Positions 17,660 to 26,391 of a DNA stretch of 64,000 nucleotides are shown here, one piece after another. The DNA lies in NCBI GenBank assembly GCA_934132895.1, contig CAKPAG010000007.1, positions 1 through 64,000 of the forward strand. Reading direction: 5' to 3'. Under the pieces are notes generated by a model. It saw only the letters and a program-made list of their open reading frames with translations, ran no database searches and was not told the origin of the DNA. The stretch comes from an uncultured Clostridia bacterium. Lineage in GTDB: Bacteria; Bacillota; Clostridia; TANB77; CAG-465. Position 1 is the first letter of the stretch. The number at the start of each line of letters is the position of its first letter. The position numbers and the translations under genes were made by a program.

Positions 17660-19249
17660 TTAATCGTCAATATTCCATCCTGTTGAATAGTCATTATCGG
17701 AAATGTCTGAGTTGCCGCTATTGATCTCTTCAACTTTATCTTCCGTGGAATTATCAATTTTAGATTCCGTTTCATGATTTGAAGAACCGTTAGTTTGAGA
17801 TGTTTTAGTATCAGATTCAGTATTGATCTTTCCTCCAAGGAAACCTGAGAGTAAGGCTTGAGGATCAATACCGGTTGCGGTTTTTATTGATTCCATTATT
17901 TGCGATGTGGTATTTACAACGTCTTTTACCATTTTAGTTGAATTACCTTCGCCATACATAACGATTGAATCTACATTTTGCAACGGCTTAGCAACAGCTT
18001 CAGCGATTTGAGGATATGCTGTACAAATCATTTCAATAATTGAAGCTTCTCCCATTTTTCTCATTGCTTCAGCCTTTTTATCTATACCTTCAGCCTCAGC
18101 TATAGCTTTAGCTCTAATAGCAGCTGCTTCAGCTTCACCAACTAATCTTATACCTTCAGCTTCCTGTTCTGAAGCATATTTTTTAGCCTCTGCAGTTTTC
18201 CTTAAAGCTTCTGCACTTTGTTCCTCTTCATAACGTCTAGCTTCTGCATCTTTTTGACGTTGATAAAGTTCAACTTGGGCTTTTTGCTCTGCAGCATACC
18301 TTTCAGCGTCAGCTTTCTTTTTTATAGATGCAGCAAGTTCTTGTTCTTTAACTTGAGCTTCTTTTTGCTTTAATTCAACTTCGCGTTCCTGTTTAGCAAT
18401 ATCAGCATTAGCAGCAGTCACTTCAATTGATTTTCTCTGTTCTTGCTTTTGAATTTCATATGCAGCATCTGCTTCAGCTTGTTTGATATCAGATTGCTTT
18501 TTAAGCTCAGCTTTTTTAATCGCCAGTTCGTTATTTCTTTCTGCAATTTCCGTTTCGGCTTTAACTTGAGCTTCATTAGCCGCTTGTTTGGTTTCTGCTT
18601 GAGCAATCGCTACCTCTTTATCTGCTTGTGCTTTAGCAACAGAGGCATCTTTTTGTATTTGAGACATATTGTCTTGACCCAAGGCATTGATTAGTTGATT
18701 CTCATCTTCAACTCTTTGAATATTACATGATATAATTTCAATACCAAGTGCATTCATATCTTTTTGAGCTTTTTCTTGAACTTCATCACCAAATCTTTTT
18801 CGATCATTGCAAATTTCTTTTAAACTTATTGTACCTATGATTTCGCGCATATTACCCTGAAGAGAATCTGTAAGAGATTGAACTATTTGCTGTTCACTCA
18901 TATTAAGAAAATTCTTCATAGCAAGTTGAATGCCTGATTCATCGGTCTTTACGCGTATTTTAGCTACTGCATCCACATCAACACCAATAAAATCTAATGT
19001 TGGAATGTAACCATTAGTTTTGATGTCAACGCTTATTTGTTTGATTATTAAAGCATCTTTTCTTTCTAAAAAAGGAAATTTAATGCCAGCTTTAGCAATC
19101 AATATTTTTGGTCTTTTCCGAAGACCAGAAATTATCAAAGCCTTGTCTGGTGGAGCCTTAACATATCCTATAGCAAGGATTGCAACTACTGCTATAAGTA
19201 TTATAGCGATTGGAATAAAAGTGGTTAAATTACTGAAAATGTTTTGCAT
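17660..19249 (-). CDS. Flotillin-family membrane scaffold protein
   Basis: 529 residues. An N-terminal hydrophobic hairpin/helix (residues ~8-30) anchors it; an SPFH/band-7 domain follows (VDAVAKIRVKTD, QQIVQSLTDSLQGNMREIIG). The middle (residues ~230-390) is a very long Ala/Glu/Lys/Gln-rich coiled coil. A flotillin C-terminal domain (IEMICTAYPQIAEAVAKPLQNVDSI) and a polar Ser/Asp/Glu tail complete it. Flotillins organise membrane microdomains. The start at 19249 is chosen over one 45 nt upstream because AGGAGG stands 8 nt before it. No NfeD partner gene is adjacent. Confidence 0.92.
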   Translation of the reverse strand: MQNIFSNLTTFIPIAIILIAVVAILAIGYVKAPPDKALIISGLRKRPKILIAKAGIKFPFLERKDALIIKQISVDIKTNGYIPTLDFIGVDVDAVAKIRVKTDESGIQLAMKNFLNMSEQQIVQSLTDSLQGNMREIIGTISLKEICNDRKRFGDEVQEKAQKDMNALGIEIISCNIQRVEDENQLINALGQDNMSQIQKDASVAKAQADKEVAIAQAETKQAANEAQVKAETEIAERNNELAIKKAELKKQSDIKQAEADAAYEIQKQEQRKSIEVTAANADIAKQEREVELKQKEAQVKEQELAASIKKKADAERYAAEQKAQVELYQRQKDAEARRYEEEQSAEALRKTAEAKKYASEQEAEGIRLVGEAEAAAIRAKAIAEAEGIDKKAEAMRKMGEASIIEMICTAYPQIAEAVAKPLQNVDSIVMYGEGNSTKMVKDVVNTTSQIMESIKTATGIDPQALLSGFLGGKINTESDTKTSQTNGSSNHETESKIDNSTEDKVEEINSGNSDISDNDYSTGWNIDD

Positions 19250-19276
19250 TATACAAAACCTCCTTAAAATTAATAT

Positions 19277-19304
19277 ATAATAGTGCAAAAGCACGTATTA
19301 ACAA
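19277..19304 (-). promoter_or_regulatory. Flotillin promoter
   Basis: On the minus strand: TTGTTA (19299-19304), 16-nt spacer, TATTAT (19277-19282). The spacer holds a small palindrome GTGC-TTTT-GCAC. The remaining 19305-19510 is AT-rich with no other clear signal. Confidence 0.4.
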
Positions 19305-19513
19305 AGCATATAATAGTTAGTTTATGCGTTAAGTTAAAATGTGAGTATATTATATCAAAATTATGTATACTTGTCAATTGAGTTTAGATAAAATAGTCAG
19401 TGGAGCCAAAAAATATATATATAAATAAAAGAAAAGCAATATACTATTTATAGCATGGAATTTTAAATTCTAACTTACTTTTAGTAAAATTTTTAAAAAA
19501 ATTAGTAATACTC

Positions 19514-19542
19514 TTGACAATGGCACGTAAATATTAGATAAT
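19514..19542 (+). promoter_or_regulatory. acpP promoter
   Basis: Consensus TTGACA (19514-19519), 17-nt spacer, GATAAT (19537-19542), 29 nt before acpP. Confidence 0.75.
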
Positions 19543-19571
19543 AGAGTTAGTTAATATCAAGGAGGTGCAAT

Positions 19572-19808
19572 ATGGAGGCAATTTTAGAGAGAGTTAAAGA
19601 TGTAATAGGTGAACAATTAGGGATAGAAGATTTAGATACAATTACTATGGAAACAACATTTATAGATGATTTAGGTGCAGATTCTTTAGATATAGTTGAG
19701 CTTATAATGGCATTAGAGGAAGAATTTGATATAGAAATACCTGAAGCTGAAGCAGAGAAAATAACATCTGTAGGTGATGTAGTAGAATATATTGATAAAA
19801 ATAACTAA
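19572..19808 (+). CDS. acpP: Acyl carrier protein
   Basis: 78 residues. Carries growing acyl chains in fatty-acid synthesis on a phosphopantetheine attached to Ser in DDLGADSLDIVEL. The acidic helix II and the AEKITSVGDVVEYI end are standard. The ribosome site AAGGAGGTG is very strong, as expected for an abundant protein. It stands alone with its own promoter and terminator, upstream of rnc as in many Bacillota, but without fab genes in this window. Confidence 0.97.
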   Translation: MEAILERVKDVIGEQLGIEDLDTITMETTFIDDLGADSLDIVELIMALEEEFDIEIPEAEAEKITSVGDVVEYIDKNN

Positions 19809-19827
19809 TAACTAGTTATCAAAAATG

Positions 19828-19858
19828 GTTAGCTTTTTTGTAAGCTAGCTATTTTTTT
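19828..19858 (+). terminator. acpP terminator
   Basis: GTTAGCTT (19828-19835) pairs with AAGCTAGC (19842-19849), one G-T pair, then T7. Confidence 0.8.
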
Positions 19859-19916
19859 CTATTTACTTACTTGAAAACTAGTACATATTTGTATATAATA
19901 TATATAGGTGAAAACA

Positions 19917-20630
19917 ATGGAAAGAAAACAAAATGAACATAACAATTTGCTTTTGTTTGAAGCAAAGCTTAAATATAAATTTAAGGATATATCACTTTTA
20001 AAACTTGCCCTTACTCATAAATCATATGCGTATGAAGAAGGACATGAAAATGGCGATTCATATAACGAGAGAATAGAATATTTGGGAGATGCAATCTTAG
20101 AACATATAATATCAGACTTGTTGTACAACCATACCCCTATAATATCAGAAGGAGATATGACTAAAAAAAGAGCAGATATTGTATGTGAAGCTTCTCTTTC
20201 ACAGGCTATGAGAAGATTAAAAGCAGAAGAATACTTGTACCTTGGAAAATGTGAAAAAGCTACTAATGGGAAGAAAAAGGACGCTATAATTGCAGATGCT
20301 TTTGAAGCAGTACTTGGAGCAATATATATTGATGGAGGCTATGATATAGCAAGAAAAACCTGCTTAAGATTACTAGATAAGGAGATTAATACAGTACTTA
20401 ATGGAGGAAGTTTAAATACAGATTACAAAACAAAATTACAAGAAATATTACAAAGAAATGGTAATGTAGATATAAAATATGTAACAGTAAAAGAAGAAGG
20501 ACCAGAGCATGACAAGAAGTTTACTGTTGATTTGTATTTTAATTCTGAAAAAATAGGTGAAGGTAAAGGAAAAAATAAAAAGCAAGCAGAACAAATGGCA
20601 GCTAAAGAGGCAATAAAAAAATATGAATAA
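19917..20630 (+). CDS. rnc: Ribonuclease III
   Basis: 237 residues. Cuts double-stranded RNA in rRNA precursors and antisense pairs. The signature is NERIEYLGDAILE, with the catalytic Glu/Asp pair; the second acidic pair is in DAFEAVLGAIYIDGG. A C-terminal double-stranded-RNA-binding domain (DYKTKLQEILQ ... GKNKKQAEQMAAKEA) is present. A GTG at 19908 is possible, but AGGTG is well spaced for the ATG at 19917. It overlaps the next gene by 8 nt. Confidence 0.95.
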   Translation: MERKQNEHNNLLLFEAKLKYKFKDISLLKLALTHKSYAYEEGHENGDSYNERIEYLGDAILEHIISDLLYNHTPIISEGDMTKKRADIVCEASLSQAMRRLKAEEYLYLGKCEKATNGKKKDAIIADAFEAVLGAIYIDGGYDIARKTCLRLLDKEINTVLNGGSLNTDYKTKLQEILQRNGNVDIKYVTVKEEGPEHDKKFTVDLYFNSEKIGEGKGKNKKQAEQMAAKEAIKKYE

Positions 20631-21660
20631 AATAATCAACTTAAATTTAGATGAAGAATTAAAGAACTTAAAAAACAAAAAAGAACAATATACTATACCC
20701 ATATTTATACCACATAAAGGATGCAATAACGAGTGTGTTTTTTGTAATCAAAGAAAAATAAGTGGAAGCTTAAAAGAAGTTTTACCAGAGGAAGTGGACG
20801 ATATCATTTCAAGATACTTAGAGTATTTTAAAAATAGCAATAAATATATTGAAGTTGCTTTTTTCGGTGGAAGCTTTACAGGAATTGATATTAAATTACA
20901 AGAAGAATATTTAGCTGTTGCAAATAAATATATTATTCAAGGGAAAGTAGACGGTATAAGGCTTTCAACAAGACCCGATTATATATCACCTAGAATACTT
21001 AATTTATTAAAAAAATATAATGTCAAAACAATTGAACTTGGAGTTCAGTCATTAGATGATAATATTCTTAAACTATCAAAAAGAGGACATACTAAACTTG
21101 ACGTTATAAAAGCATCACGCCTTGTTAAAATGTATGGATTTAATTTAGGACATCAAATAATGATAGGATTACCAGGAAGTAGTGTTCAAACTGAAATAGC
21201 TACTGCAAAAGAAGTAGTAAAACTAGCACCAAAAGAATTAAGAATTTACCCTGTATATGTCATATCACCAAGCGAATTGTATGATATGTATTTAAGAGGC
21301 GAATATGTTCCATTAGAGTTTAATGAAGCAGTAGAAAGGACTTATGAAGTACTTAAAGTAATAAATACTACTGATATAAAAGTAATAAGATTAGGACTTC
21401 AATCTACAGATGAAATATGTAGCAAAAATGAAAATATAGTAGGGCCAGTATGTGATAATTTTGCAGAGTATGTTTTTGCAAGAGCTGTAAGAAATAAGAT
21501 TGTAGAAACTTTAAATAGTGAAATGTTATATCAAGGTATTAACGCTTTAGAAGTTATAGTTCCTAAAAGATACATATCGTTAGTAGTAGGTCCAAAAAAA
21601 GTAAACAAAATATATTTTAAAGAAAATTTTAATATAGATTTAAAAGTAAAAGGAGAATAA
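20623..21660 (+). CDS. Radical SAM protein, Elp3-like
   Basis: 345 residues. CNNECVFC (CxxxCxxC, residues ~34-41) binds the 4Fe-4S cluster that activates S-adenosylmethionine. FFGGSFTG, IRLSTRPDYI and IELGVQSLDD are the expected SAM-binding strand motifs of the Elp3/YhcC-like group. It is known as a conserved neighbour of rnc in Clostridia; a role in tRNA or cofactor modification is possible, but substrate and reaction are unknown. There is no acetyltransferase domain, so it is not a full Elp3. Translationally coupled to rnc. Confidence 0.8.
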   Translation: MNKIINLNLDEELKNLKNKKEQYTIPIFIPHKGCNNECVFCNQRKISGSLKEVLPEEVDDIISRYLEYFKNSNKYIEVAFFGGSFTGIDIKLQEEYLAVANKYIIQGKVDGIRLSTRPDYISPRILNLLKKYNVKTIELGVQSLDDNILKLSKRGHTKLDVIKASRLVKMYGFNLGHQIMIGLPGSSVQTEIATAKEVVKLAPKELRIYPVYVISPSELYDMYLRGEYVPLEFNEAVERTYEVLKVINTTDIKVIRLGLQSTDEICSKNENIVGPVCDNFAEYVFARAVRNKIVETLNSEMLYQGINALEVIVPKRYISLVVGPKKVNKIYFKENFNIDLKVKGE

Positions 21661-21664
21661 GATT

Positions 21665-22129
21665 TTGAAAAAAGTAATATTTGTAGCAAGCTCTGGAGGG
21701 CATCTTACTGAAATTTTAAAGTTAGATAAATTGTTTAAAAATTATGATTATTTACTTGTAACAGAAGAAACTGATTTAACTAAAAATTTAGTAGAAAAAT
21801 ATAACACAGAATTTTTAAAATATGGGCCAAACAAAAATATATTCAAATATATTGCAGTGCTTTTTTCCAACGTTATAAAATGTATAAAAATAGTAAATAA
21901 ATTTAGACCTCAAACTGTTGTATCAACTGGGGCACAAATTGGTGGAATAATGTGCATGATAGCTAAGCTAAGAGGTGCTAAAATCGTATATATTGAATCT
22001 TTAGCAAAGGTAGATTCATTATCTGTTACAGCTAGAAATGTATATCCTTTTGCAGATGAATTTTTTGTTCAATGGGAAAACTTAACTAAAAAATATAAAA
22101 AAGCAAAGTATTTAGGAAGGTTGATTTAA
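21665..22129 (+). CDS. Alg14/PssD-type glycosyltransferase subunit
   Basis: 154 residues, TTG start 4 nt after the previous stop, with AAGGAG upstream. IFVASSGGHLTEILKL is the Alg14/EpsE-like N-terminal motif and VSTGAQIGG the second conserved loop. In polysaccharide clusters this subunit anchors its partner to the membrane and together they add a sugar to a lipid-linked acceptor. The hydrophobic middle (YIAVLFSNVIKCI) could touch the membrane. The partner follows directly. Confidence 0.8.
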   Translation: MKKVIFVASSGGHLTEILKLDKLFKNYDYLLVTEETDLTKNLVEKYNTEFLKYGPNKNIFKYIAVLFSNVIKCIKIVNKFRPQTVVSTGAQIGGIMCMIAKLRGAKIVYIESLAKVDSLSVTARNVYPFADEFFVQWENLTKKYKKAKYLGRLI

Positions 22130-22591
22130 GTGGTATTTGTAGCAATAGGAACGCAAAAGCAACAATTTACAAGGATCTTTAAAAAAATAGAAGATTCTAA
22201 AATATTGGAAAATGAAGAAATAATAGCTCAATCGGGTTTTACTAAGTTTGATAGTAAAAAAATAAAAATGCTTGGGTTTATAGAACAGAAAAAATTAAAC
22301 GAGTATATAAAAGAAGCCGATTTTGTTATTTGTCATGGTGGAGTTGGAACAATATTTTCAGCCTTAAATATGGGTAAAAAAGTTCTAGTTATGCCAAGAC
22401 TCAAAAAGTATAAAGAACATAAAAATGATCATCAAGTAGAAATATGTAGAGAACTTGAAAAAGAAGGATATATATTGTATTTAAAAGAAGATGATGATAT
22501 AGATGAAAAAATAAAAGAATTAAAACAAAAAGAATTTAAAGAATATAAAAGTGATGATAGTTATCTTAAAATACTAAAAGAAGTAATTTAA
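22130..22591 (+). CDS. Alg13/PssE-type glycosyltransferase subunit
   Basis: 153 residues, GTG start directly after the previous stop codon, so probably translationally coupled. VFVAIGTQKQQFTRIF and FVICHGGVGTIFSALNMGKKVLV match the C-terminal sugar-nucleotide-binding half of family 28 transferases (HGG...T motif). Forms a two-part enzyme with the Alg14-type subunit. No capsule or exopolysaccharide cluster surrounds the pair, so the acceptor is unknown. Confidence 0.8.
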   Translation: MVFVAIGTQKQQFTRIFKKIEDSKILENEEIIAQSGFTKFDSKKIKMLGFIEQKKLNEYIKEADFVICHGGVGTIFSALNMGKKVLVMPRLKKYKEHKNDHQVEICRELEKEGYILYLKEDDDIDEKIKELKQKEFKEYKSDDSYLKILKEVI

Positions 22592-22651
22592 GTTTAAGAA
22601 TATTTTTTCGACTCATAATCCATAATAACTATAAGGAGAATCTAAAGCTTT

Positions 22652-23575
22652 ATGGATAATATGCTTAATGAAAAAATAAATGAAAAGATAAAAAAAGAGA
22701 AAGAAAAAATTAAAGAAAATAAATATCTCGAATTCATATTGGATGTTATATATATAGCACTAGGTGCGTTTTTTATAGCTGTTGGAATTAACTTGTTTTT
22801 ACTTCCACATAAGATGACTACTGGTGGAGCCAGTGGTATAGCAACAGTAGTGTACTATTTGACTAACATTCCGCTTGGAGTTACAATTTTAGTGGTAAAT
22901 ATTCCACTCTTTGCTATAGCTATAACAAAACTTGGATTAAAATTTAGTATCAAAACTATAATTTCTACGGTTCTTCTTTCAGTATTTATAGATGTTTTTG
23001 AGTTTAAAGGAATTGTAGATTCATTTAATGCAGATTTATTTACTTCATGTCTTTTTGGTGGAATAATAGTAGGAATAGGCCTTTCATTAACGTTTAAGGC
23101 CGGCGCAAGCTCTGGTGGCTCAGACCTTTTAGCACAAATAATATATAACCTAACATCTATTCAAAGTATAAGTCAAATATTGCTTGTTATAGAAATGGTA
23201 ATAATTTCACTTATTATAATTGTACTAAAGGACGTAAATGCAGGGCTTTACTCAATAGTAGCAATGTATATTTCAACTAAAATGATAGACGTACTATTTG
23301 AAGGAGTATATTATACTAGAGAAGTTACAATTATATCTAAAAATAGTGAGAATATTATAAATGACATTTTATATGATTTAAAAAGAGGCGCAACCGTTAT
23401 AAAAGGAATGGGAGCACATTCAAAAGAACAAGTAGATTTGATCACATGTGTTGTAACTAGATCACAAATTGCAAAATTAAAGAGGATAATAAGAAGAAAT
23501 GATAAAAAGGCTTTGATATACATTACAAATATAAATGAAGCTATAGGTCAAGGCTTTAAAGAAATAAATGGTTGA
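22652..23575 (+). CDS. YitT-family membrane protein
   Basis: 307 residues. A basic N-terminal ~30 residues is followed by five to six hydrophobic segments (IALGAFFIAVGINLFLLP, GVTILVVNIPLFAIAI and others). GGASGIATVVYY and GASSGGSDLLAQIIY are the repeated Gly-rich family motifs. The C-terminal soluble domain (REVTIISKNSENIINDI ... GATVIKGMGAHSKEQ) is the DUF2179 domain. Function in most bacteria is unknown. AAGGAG lies 13 nt before the ATG, a long spacing. Ends in TGA, showing TGA is a stop here. Confidence 0.85.
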   Translation: MDNMLNEKINEKIKKEKEKIKENKYLEFILDVIYIALGAFFIAVGINLFLLPHKMTTGGASGIATVVYYLTNIPLGVTILVVNIPLFAIAITKLGLKFSIKTIISTVLLSVFIDVFEFKGIVDSFNADLFTSCLFGGIIVGIGLSLTFKAGASSGGSDLLAQIIYNLTSIQSISQILLVIEMVIISLIIIVLKDVNAGLYSIVAMYISTKMIDVLFEGVYYTREVTIISKNSENIINDILYDLKRGATVIKGMGAHSKEQVDLITCVVTRSQIAKLKRIIRRNDKKALIYITNINEAIGQGFKEING

Positions 23576-23599
23576 TAAAATGAAAATTAGGGGGAGAAA

Positions 23600-24418
23600 A
23601 TGGAAAATAATAAAAAAAATAGATTAGAGGAGATATCAAGAAATTTAAGGATAGATATAGTTACTATGATAAAAGAAGCAGGTTCTGGTCATCCGGGTGG
23701 AAGTCTTTCATGCGTTGAAATACTTACTTGCCTTTATCATGAAATAATGAATTTAAATATTGATAAAAACGGAAAAAGAATAGATAAATTCATTCTTTCT
23801 AAAGGACATGCAGCTCCAGCATATTATGCAGTACTTTCAAGTAAGGGCTTTATTTCTCATGAAGATTTAAAAACTCTTCGTAAAGTAGATAGCTATTTAG
23901 AAGGACATCCAACAAATAAAATAAATGGAATAGATTCTTCTAGTGGTTCTTTAGGGCAAGGTTTATCAATTGCAAATGGAATGGGACTTGCTAAAAAATT
24001 ATCAAAAGAAGAAGGATATGTGTATTGTTTACTTGGTGATGGTGAAATTGAAGAAGGACAATTTTATGAAGCATTAATGACAATGAATAAATACAAACTT
24101 TCAAATGTAATATTTTTTATAGATAAAAATAATCTTCAAATTGATGGTAAGGTAGATGAGGTTAAACCTCATGGAGATTTAAAGAAAAAAATAGAGAGCT
24201 TTGGAATATATACTCAAATAATAGATGGCCACGATGTAGAGGATATTTGTGACAGTATTAGTAATGCTAAAGAGGCTAATATGCCAAGTTGTATTATTGC
24301 AAATACTATTAAAGGAAAAGGTGTTTCTTTTATGGAAGGAATAGCTAAATGGCATGGTAAAAGCTTAACAGATGAAGAGTACGTACAGGCAATAAAAGAT
24401 TTGGGAGGTAATATATGA
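23600..24418 (+). CDS. Transketolase, N-terminal subunit
   Basis: 272 residues. Binds thiamine diphosphate: KEAGSGHPGGSLSCVEI at the start and GDGEIEEGQFYEAL...NNLQIDG as the metal/ThDP motif. With the next gene it moves two-carbon units in the non-oxidative pentose phosphate pathway. The split into two chains is common in Clostridia and archaea. Ribosome site GGGGGAG; it ends in ATGA overlapping the partner's start, so both are made in equal amounts. Confidence 0.93.
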   Translation: MENNKKNRLEEISRNLRIDIVTMIKEAGSGHPGGSLSCVEILTCLYHEIMNLNIDKNGKRIDKFILSKGHAAPAYYAVLSSKGFISHEDLKTLRKVDSYLEGHPTNKINGIDSSSGSLGQGLSIANGMGLAKKLSKEEGYVYCLLGDGEIEEGQFYEALMTMNKYKLSNVIFFIDKNNLQIDGKVDEVKPHGDLKKKIESFGIYTQIIDGHDVEDICDSISNAKEANMPSCIIANTIKGKGVSFMEGIAKWHGKSLTDEEYVQAIKDLGGNI

Positions 24419-25326
24419 AATCAACAAGAAAAGCATATGGAGAATTTTTAGTAGAAGAGGGAGAAAAAGATAGTGATATAGTTGTTTTTGATGCAGATTT
24501 AGCAGAAGCTACATGTACTAATAAATTTAAAGAAAAGTTTCCTGAAAGACACTTTGATATAGGTATAGCTGAACAAGATATGGTAGGTACAGCTTGTGGT
24601 ATGGCAATGGAAGGGAAGAAAGTTTTTGCTTCTACTTTTGCTATGTTTATGGCTGGACGTGCATATGAGCAAATAAGGAATACAGCAGCGTACTCTCATG
24701 TTAATATAAATTTATGTGCAACACATTCAGGACTAGCTGTTGGGGCTGATGGAGCAACTCACCAATGCATAGAGGATATTGCGCTTATGAATGTTATTCC
24801 AACTATGAAGGTATTTTCTCCTGCAGATGATATAAGCACAAAAAAGATACTTGATGTTTGTCTTAAAGAAGAAGGACCAAAATATGTTAGACTTGGAAGA
24901 TGTGAAACAGCAACAGTGTATGATGAAAATGCAATGTTTCATTTAGGCGGAAGTAATACATTTGGTAATGGAAAAGATGGAACTATATTTGCTACAGGTG
25001 CTACTTTAGAAATTGCTTTAAAGGCTAAAGAGGAACTTGAAAAATTAGGAAAAGATGTACGCGTAGTGGATATATATAGTATAAAGCCAATAGATAAAGA
25101 AAACGTTATAAAATGTGCTAAAGATACAGATATACTTGTATCAATAGAGGACCATAGTACAATTGGTGGAATTGGTAGCATTATATCTAATGTATTAACA
25201 GAAAATTATCCTAAAAGGCTATATAAGATAGGAATAGAAGATAAATTTGGAAAATCAGGTAGTAAAGACGAACTATATAAATTGTATGGATTGACAGTAG
25301 AGAATATTATGGAAAAATTTAAATAA
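24415..25326 (+). CDS. Transketolase, C-terminal subunit
   Basis: 303 residues. Supplies the pyrimidine-binding half of the enzyme: VFDADLAEAT, then FDIGIAEQDMVGTACGMA with the catalytic Glu, and the C-terminal domain VSIEDHSTIGGIGS. The 4-nt ATGA overlap with the N-terminal subunit fits an obligate heterodimer. No separate promoter is visible. Confidence 0.93.
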   Translation: MKSTRKAYGEFLVEEGEKDSDIVVFDADLAEATCTNKFKEKFPERHFDIGIAEQDMVGTACGMAMEGKKVFASTFAMFMAGRAYEQIRNTAAYSHVNINLCATHSGLAVGADGATHQCIEDIALMNVIPTMKVFSPADDISTKKILDVCLKEEGPKYVRLGRCETATVYDENAMFHLGGSNTFGNGKDGTIFATGATLEIALKAKEELEKLGKDVRVVDIYSIKPIDKENVIKCAKDTDILVSIEDHSTIGGIGSIISNVLTENYPKRLYKIGIEDKFGKSGSKDELYKLYGLTVENIMEKFK

Positions 25327-25333
25327 AAATATG

Positions 25334-25362
25334 TTGACTTTTTATGTAATGTGTAGTATAAT
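25334..25362 (+). promoter_or_regulatory. Promoter of first zinc-ribbon gene
   Basis: TTGACT (25334-25339), 17-nt spacer, consensus TATAAT (25357-25362), starting 8 nt after the transketolase stop. Confidence 0.8.
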
Positions 25363-25420
25363 TATTTTACAATTTAATATAAATCTAAATTTAAAATTAA
25401 TATTTAAGGAGGATAATAAA

Positions 25421-25732
25421 ATGATGCAGAATGAAAGTATTTCTGAGTTTCTTGATGAGTTTTTTAACGTAAGGAGCGAGAAATTTCGGGAGATAGATAA
25501 TATTTTGGATGTAGCGAATAGTTTGATAGTATCTATTCTTGATTTATCTTCAGATGAAATTGCTGCATTACCTGAGCAGATAAGAGATTTAGCAATTACG
25601 TTAAAAAATTATGTTGAAGATGAAAAAGATGATTATGAGGAAAAAGACAAAGGAAAATACTGCATAAACTGTGGAGAATATTTATGCTCTAAAGCTAGGT
25701 ATTGTTCAAGGTGTGGAATTCCTCAGGAATAA
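25421..25732 (+). CDS. Small acidic zinc-ribbon protein
   Basis: 103 residues from an ATG with AAGGAGG 8 nt upstream; the longer in-frame extension overlaps the promoter and is rejected. An acidic helical region (EFLDEFFNVRSEKFREIDN ... LSSDEIAALPEQIRDLAITL) precedes a C-terminal zinc ribbon, YCINCGEYL / YCSRCG (two CxxC pairs). No membrane segment. Function unknown. Same design as the next gene, with its own promoter and terminator. Confidence 0.7.
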   Translation: MMQNESISEFLDEFFNVRSEKFREIDNILDVANSLIVSILDLSSDEIAALPEQIRDLAITLKNYVEDEKDDYEEKDKGKYCINCGEYLCSKARYCSRCGIPQE

Positions 25733-25740
25733 ACATTTAA

Positions 25741-25772
25741 AAAAAGCATATCTAAATTCAGATATGCTTTTT
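25741..25772 (+). terminator. Terminator of first zinc-ribbon gene
   Basis: AAAAAGCATATCT (25741-25753) pairs perfectly with AGATATGCTTTTT (25760-25772). Confidence 0.9.
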
Positions 25773-25794
25773 GACGTAAGTTTAAAGATTTAGG

Positions 25795-25823
25795 TTGACA
25801 TTTTTCGGAAACGGTGGTATAAT
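25795..25823 (+). promoter_or_regulatory. Promoter of second zinc-ribbon gene
   Basis: Consensus TTGACA (25795-25800), 17-nt spacer, consensus TATAAT (25818-25823) with an extended TGG. One of the strongest promoters in the window. Confidence 0.9.
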
Positions 25824-25889
25824 ACTAAGCGAAATAATCTAGTATTATTTTATTAAATTATAATTATTAATTTAAGGAGGCTTACTCAA

Positions 25890-26279
25890 ATGGATGTTTT
25901 AAAAAAAGCAAGAAATTTTGCTGAGGTGGCTTGGAATAAAGCTACAGAAGTTGCAAATGATATCAATGAAAAACTTGAAAAACGGAAGCAAATAAGAGAA
26001 CTCTTAGAAGATATGGCTGATTACGAAGATGAAATATTTGATTACATTTTATCTGCAAAAGGGGAGGAGTTTGATAAACTTCCTGACGTAATAAAAGATA
26101 ATGCAGATGCAATAAAGGCTGTAATTTCTGAAATTGAGGAACTTCAAGTAGATGAATTGTCGGATGAAGAGTATTATTACCCAGAAGACGATTGCTGTAG
26201 TGTTCGTTTTTGTATACAGTGTGGAAAAAAGATTGCTTCTAAGGATGTTTATTGTAAGCATTGCGGAGCTAAACAGTAA
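25890..26279 (+). CDS. Small zinc-ribbon protein, paralogue
   Basis: 129 residues. An amphipathic helix (VLKKARNFAEVAWNKATEVA), a charged helical part (DYEDEIFDYILSAKGEEFDKLPDVI) and a C-terminal zinc ribbon FCIQCGKKI / YCKHCGAKQ. The segment E-x-D-x-LP-x-x-I-x-D and the ribbon match the preceding gene, so the two are paralogues. Function unknown. Strong AAGGAGG site and a near-perfect promoter suggest high expression. Confidence 0.7.
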   Translation: MDVLKKARNFAEVAWNKATEVANDINEKLEKRKQIRELLEDMADYEDEIFDYILSAKGEEFDKLPDVIKDNADAIKAVISEIEELQVDELSDEEYYYPEDDCCSVRFCIQCGKKIASKDVYCKHCGAKQ

Positions 26280-26290
26280 TTAAATTTTTA

Positions 26291-26325
26291 AAGTGTACCC
26301 TAAAATTTAGGGTATGCTTTTTCTT
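26291..26325 (+). terminator. Terminator of second zinc-ribbon gene
   Basis: AAGTGTACCCTA (26291-26302) pairs with TAGGGTATGCTT (two G-T pairs), followed by T5. The loop is AAATT. Confidence 0.8.
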
Positions 26326-26352
26326 TACATATTTTAATTAACATGATATAAT
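26324..26352 (+). promoter_or_regulatory. rarA operon promoter
   Basis: TTTACA (26324-26329), 17-nt spacer, consensus TATAAT (26347-26352) with an extended TGa, 40 nt before the start. Confidence 0.7.
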
Positions 26353-26391
26353 TAGCATGAGAAAATGTAAAAAATAAAAGGTGATATATAA

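Noticed and set aside
25331..25420. 30-residue N-terminal extension of the first zinc-ribbon protein
   Set aside because: It overlaps a consensus promoter, and the AAGGAGG site belongs to the later ATG.
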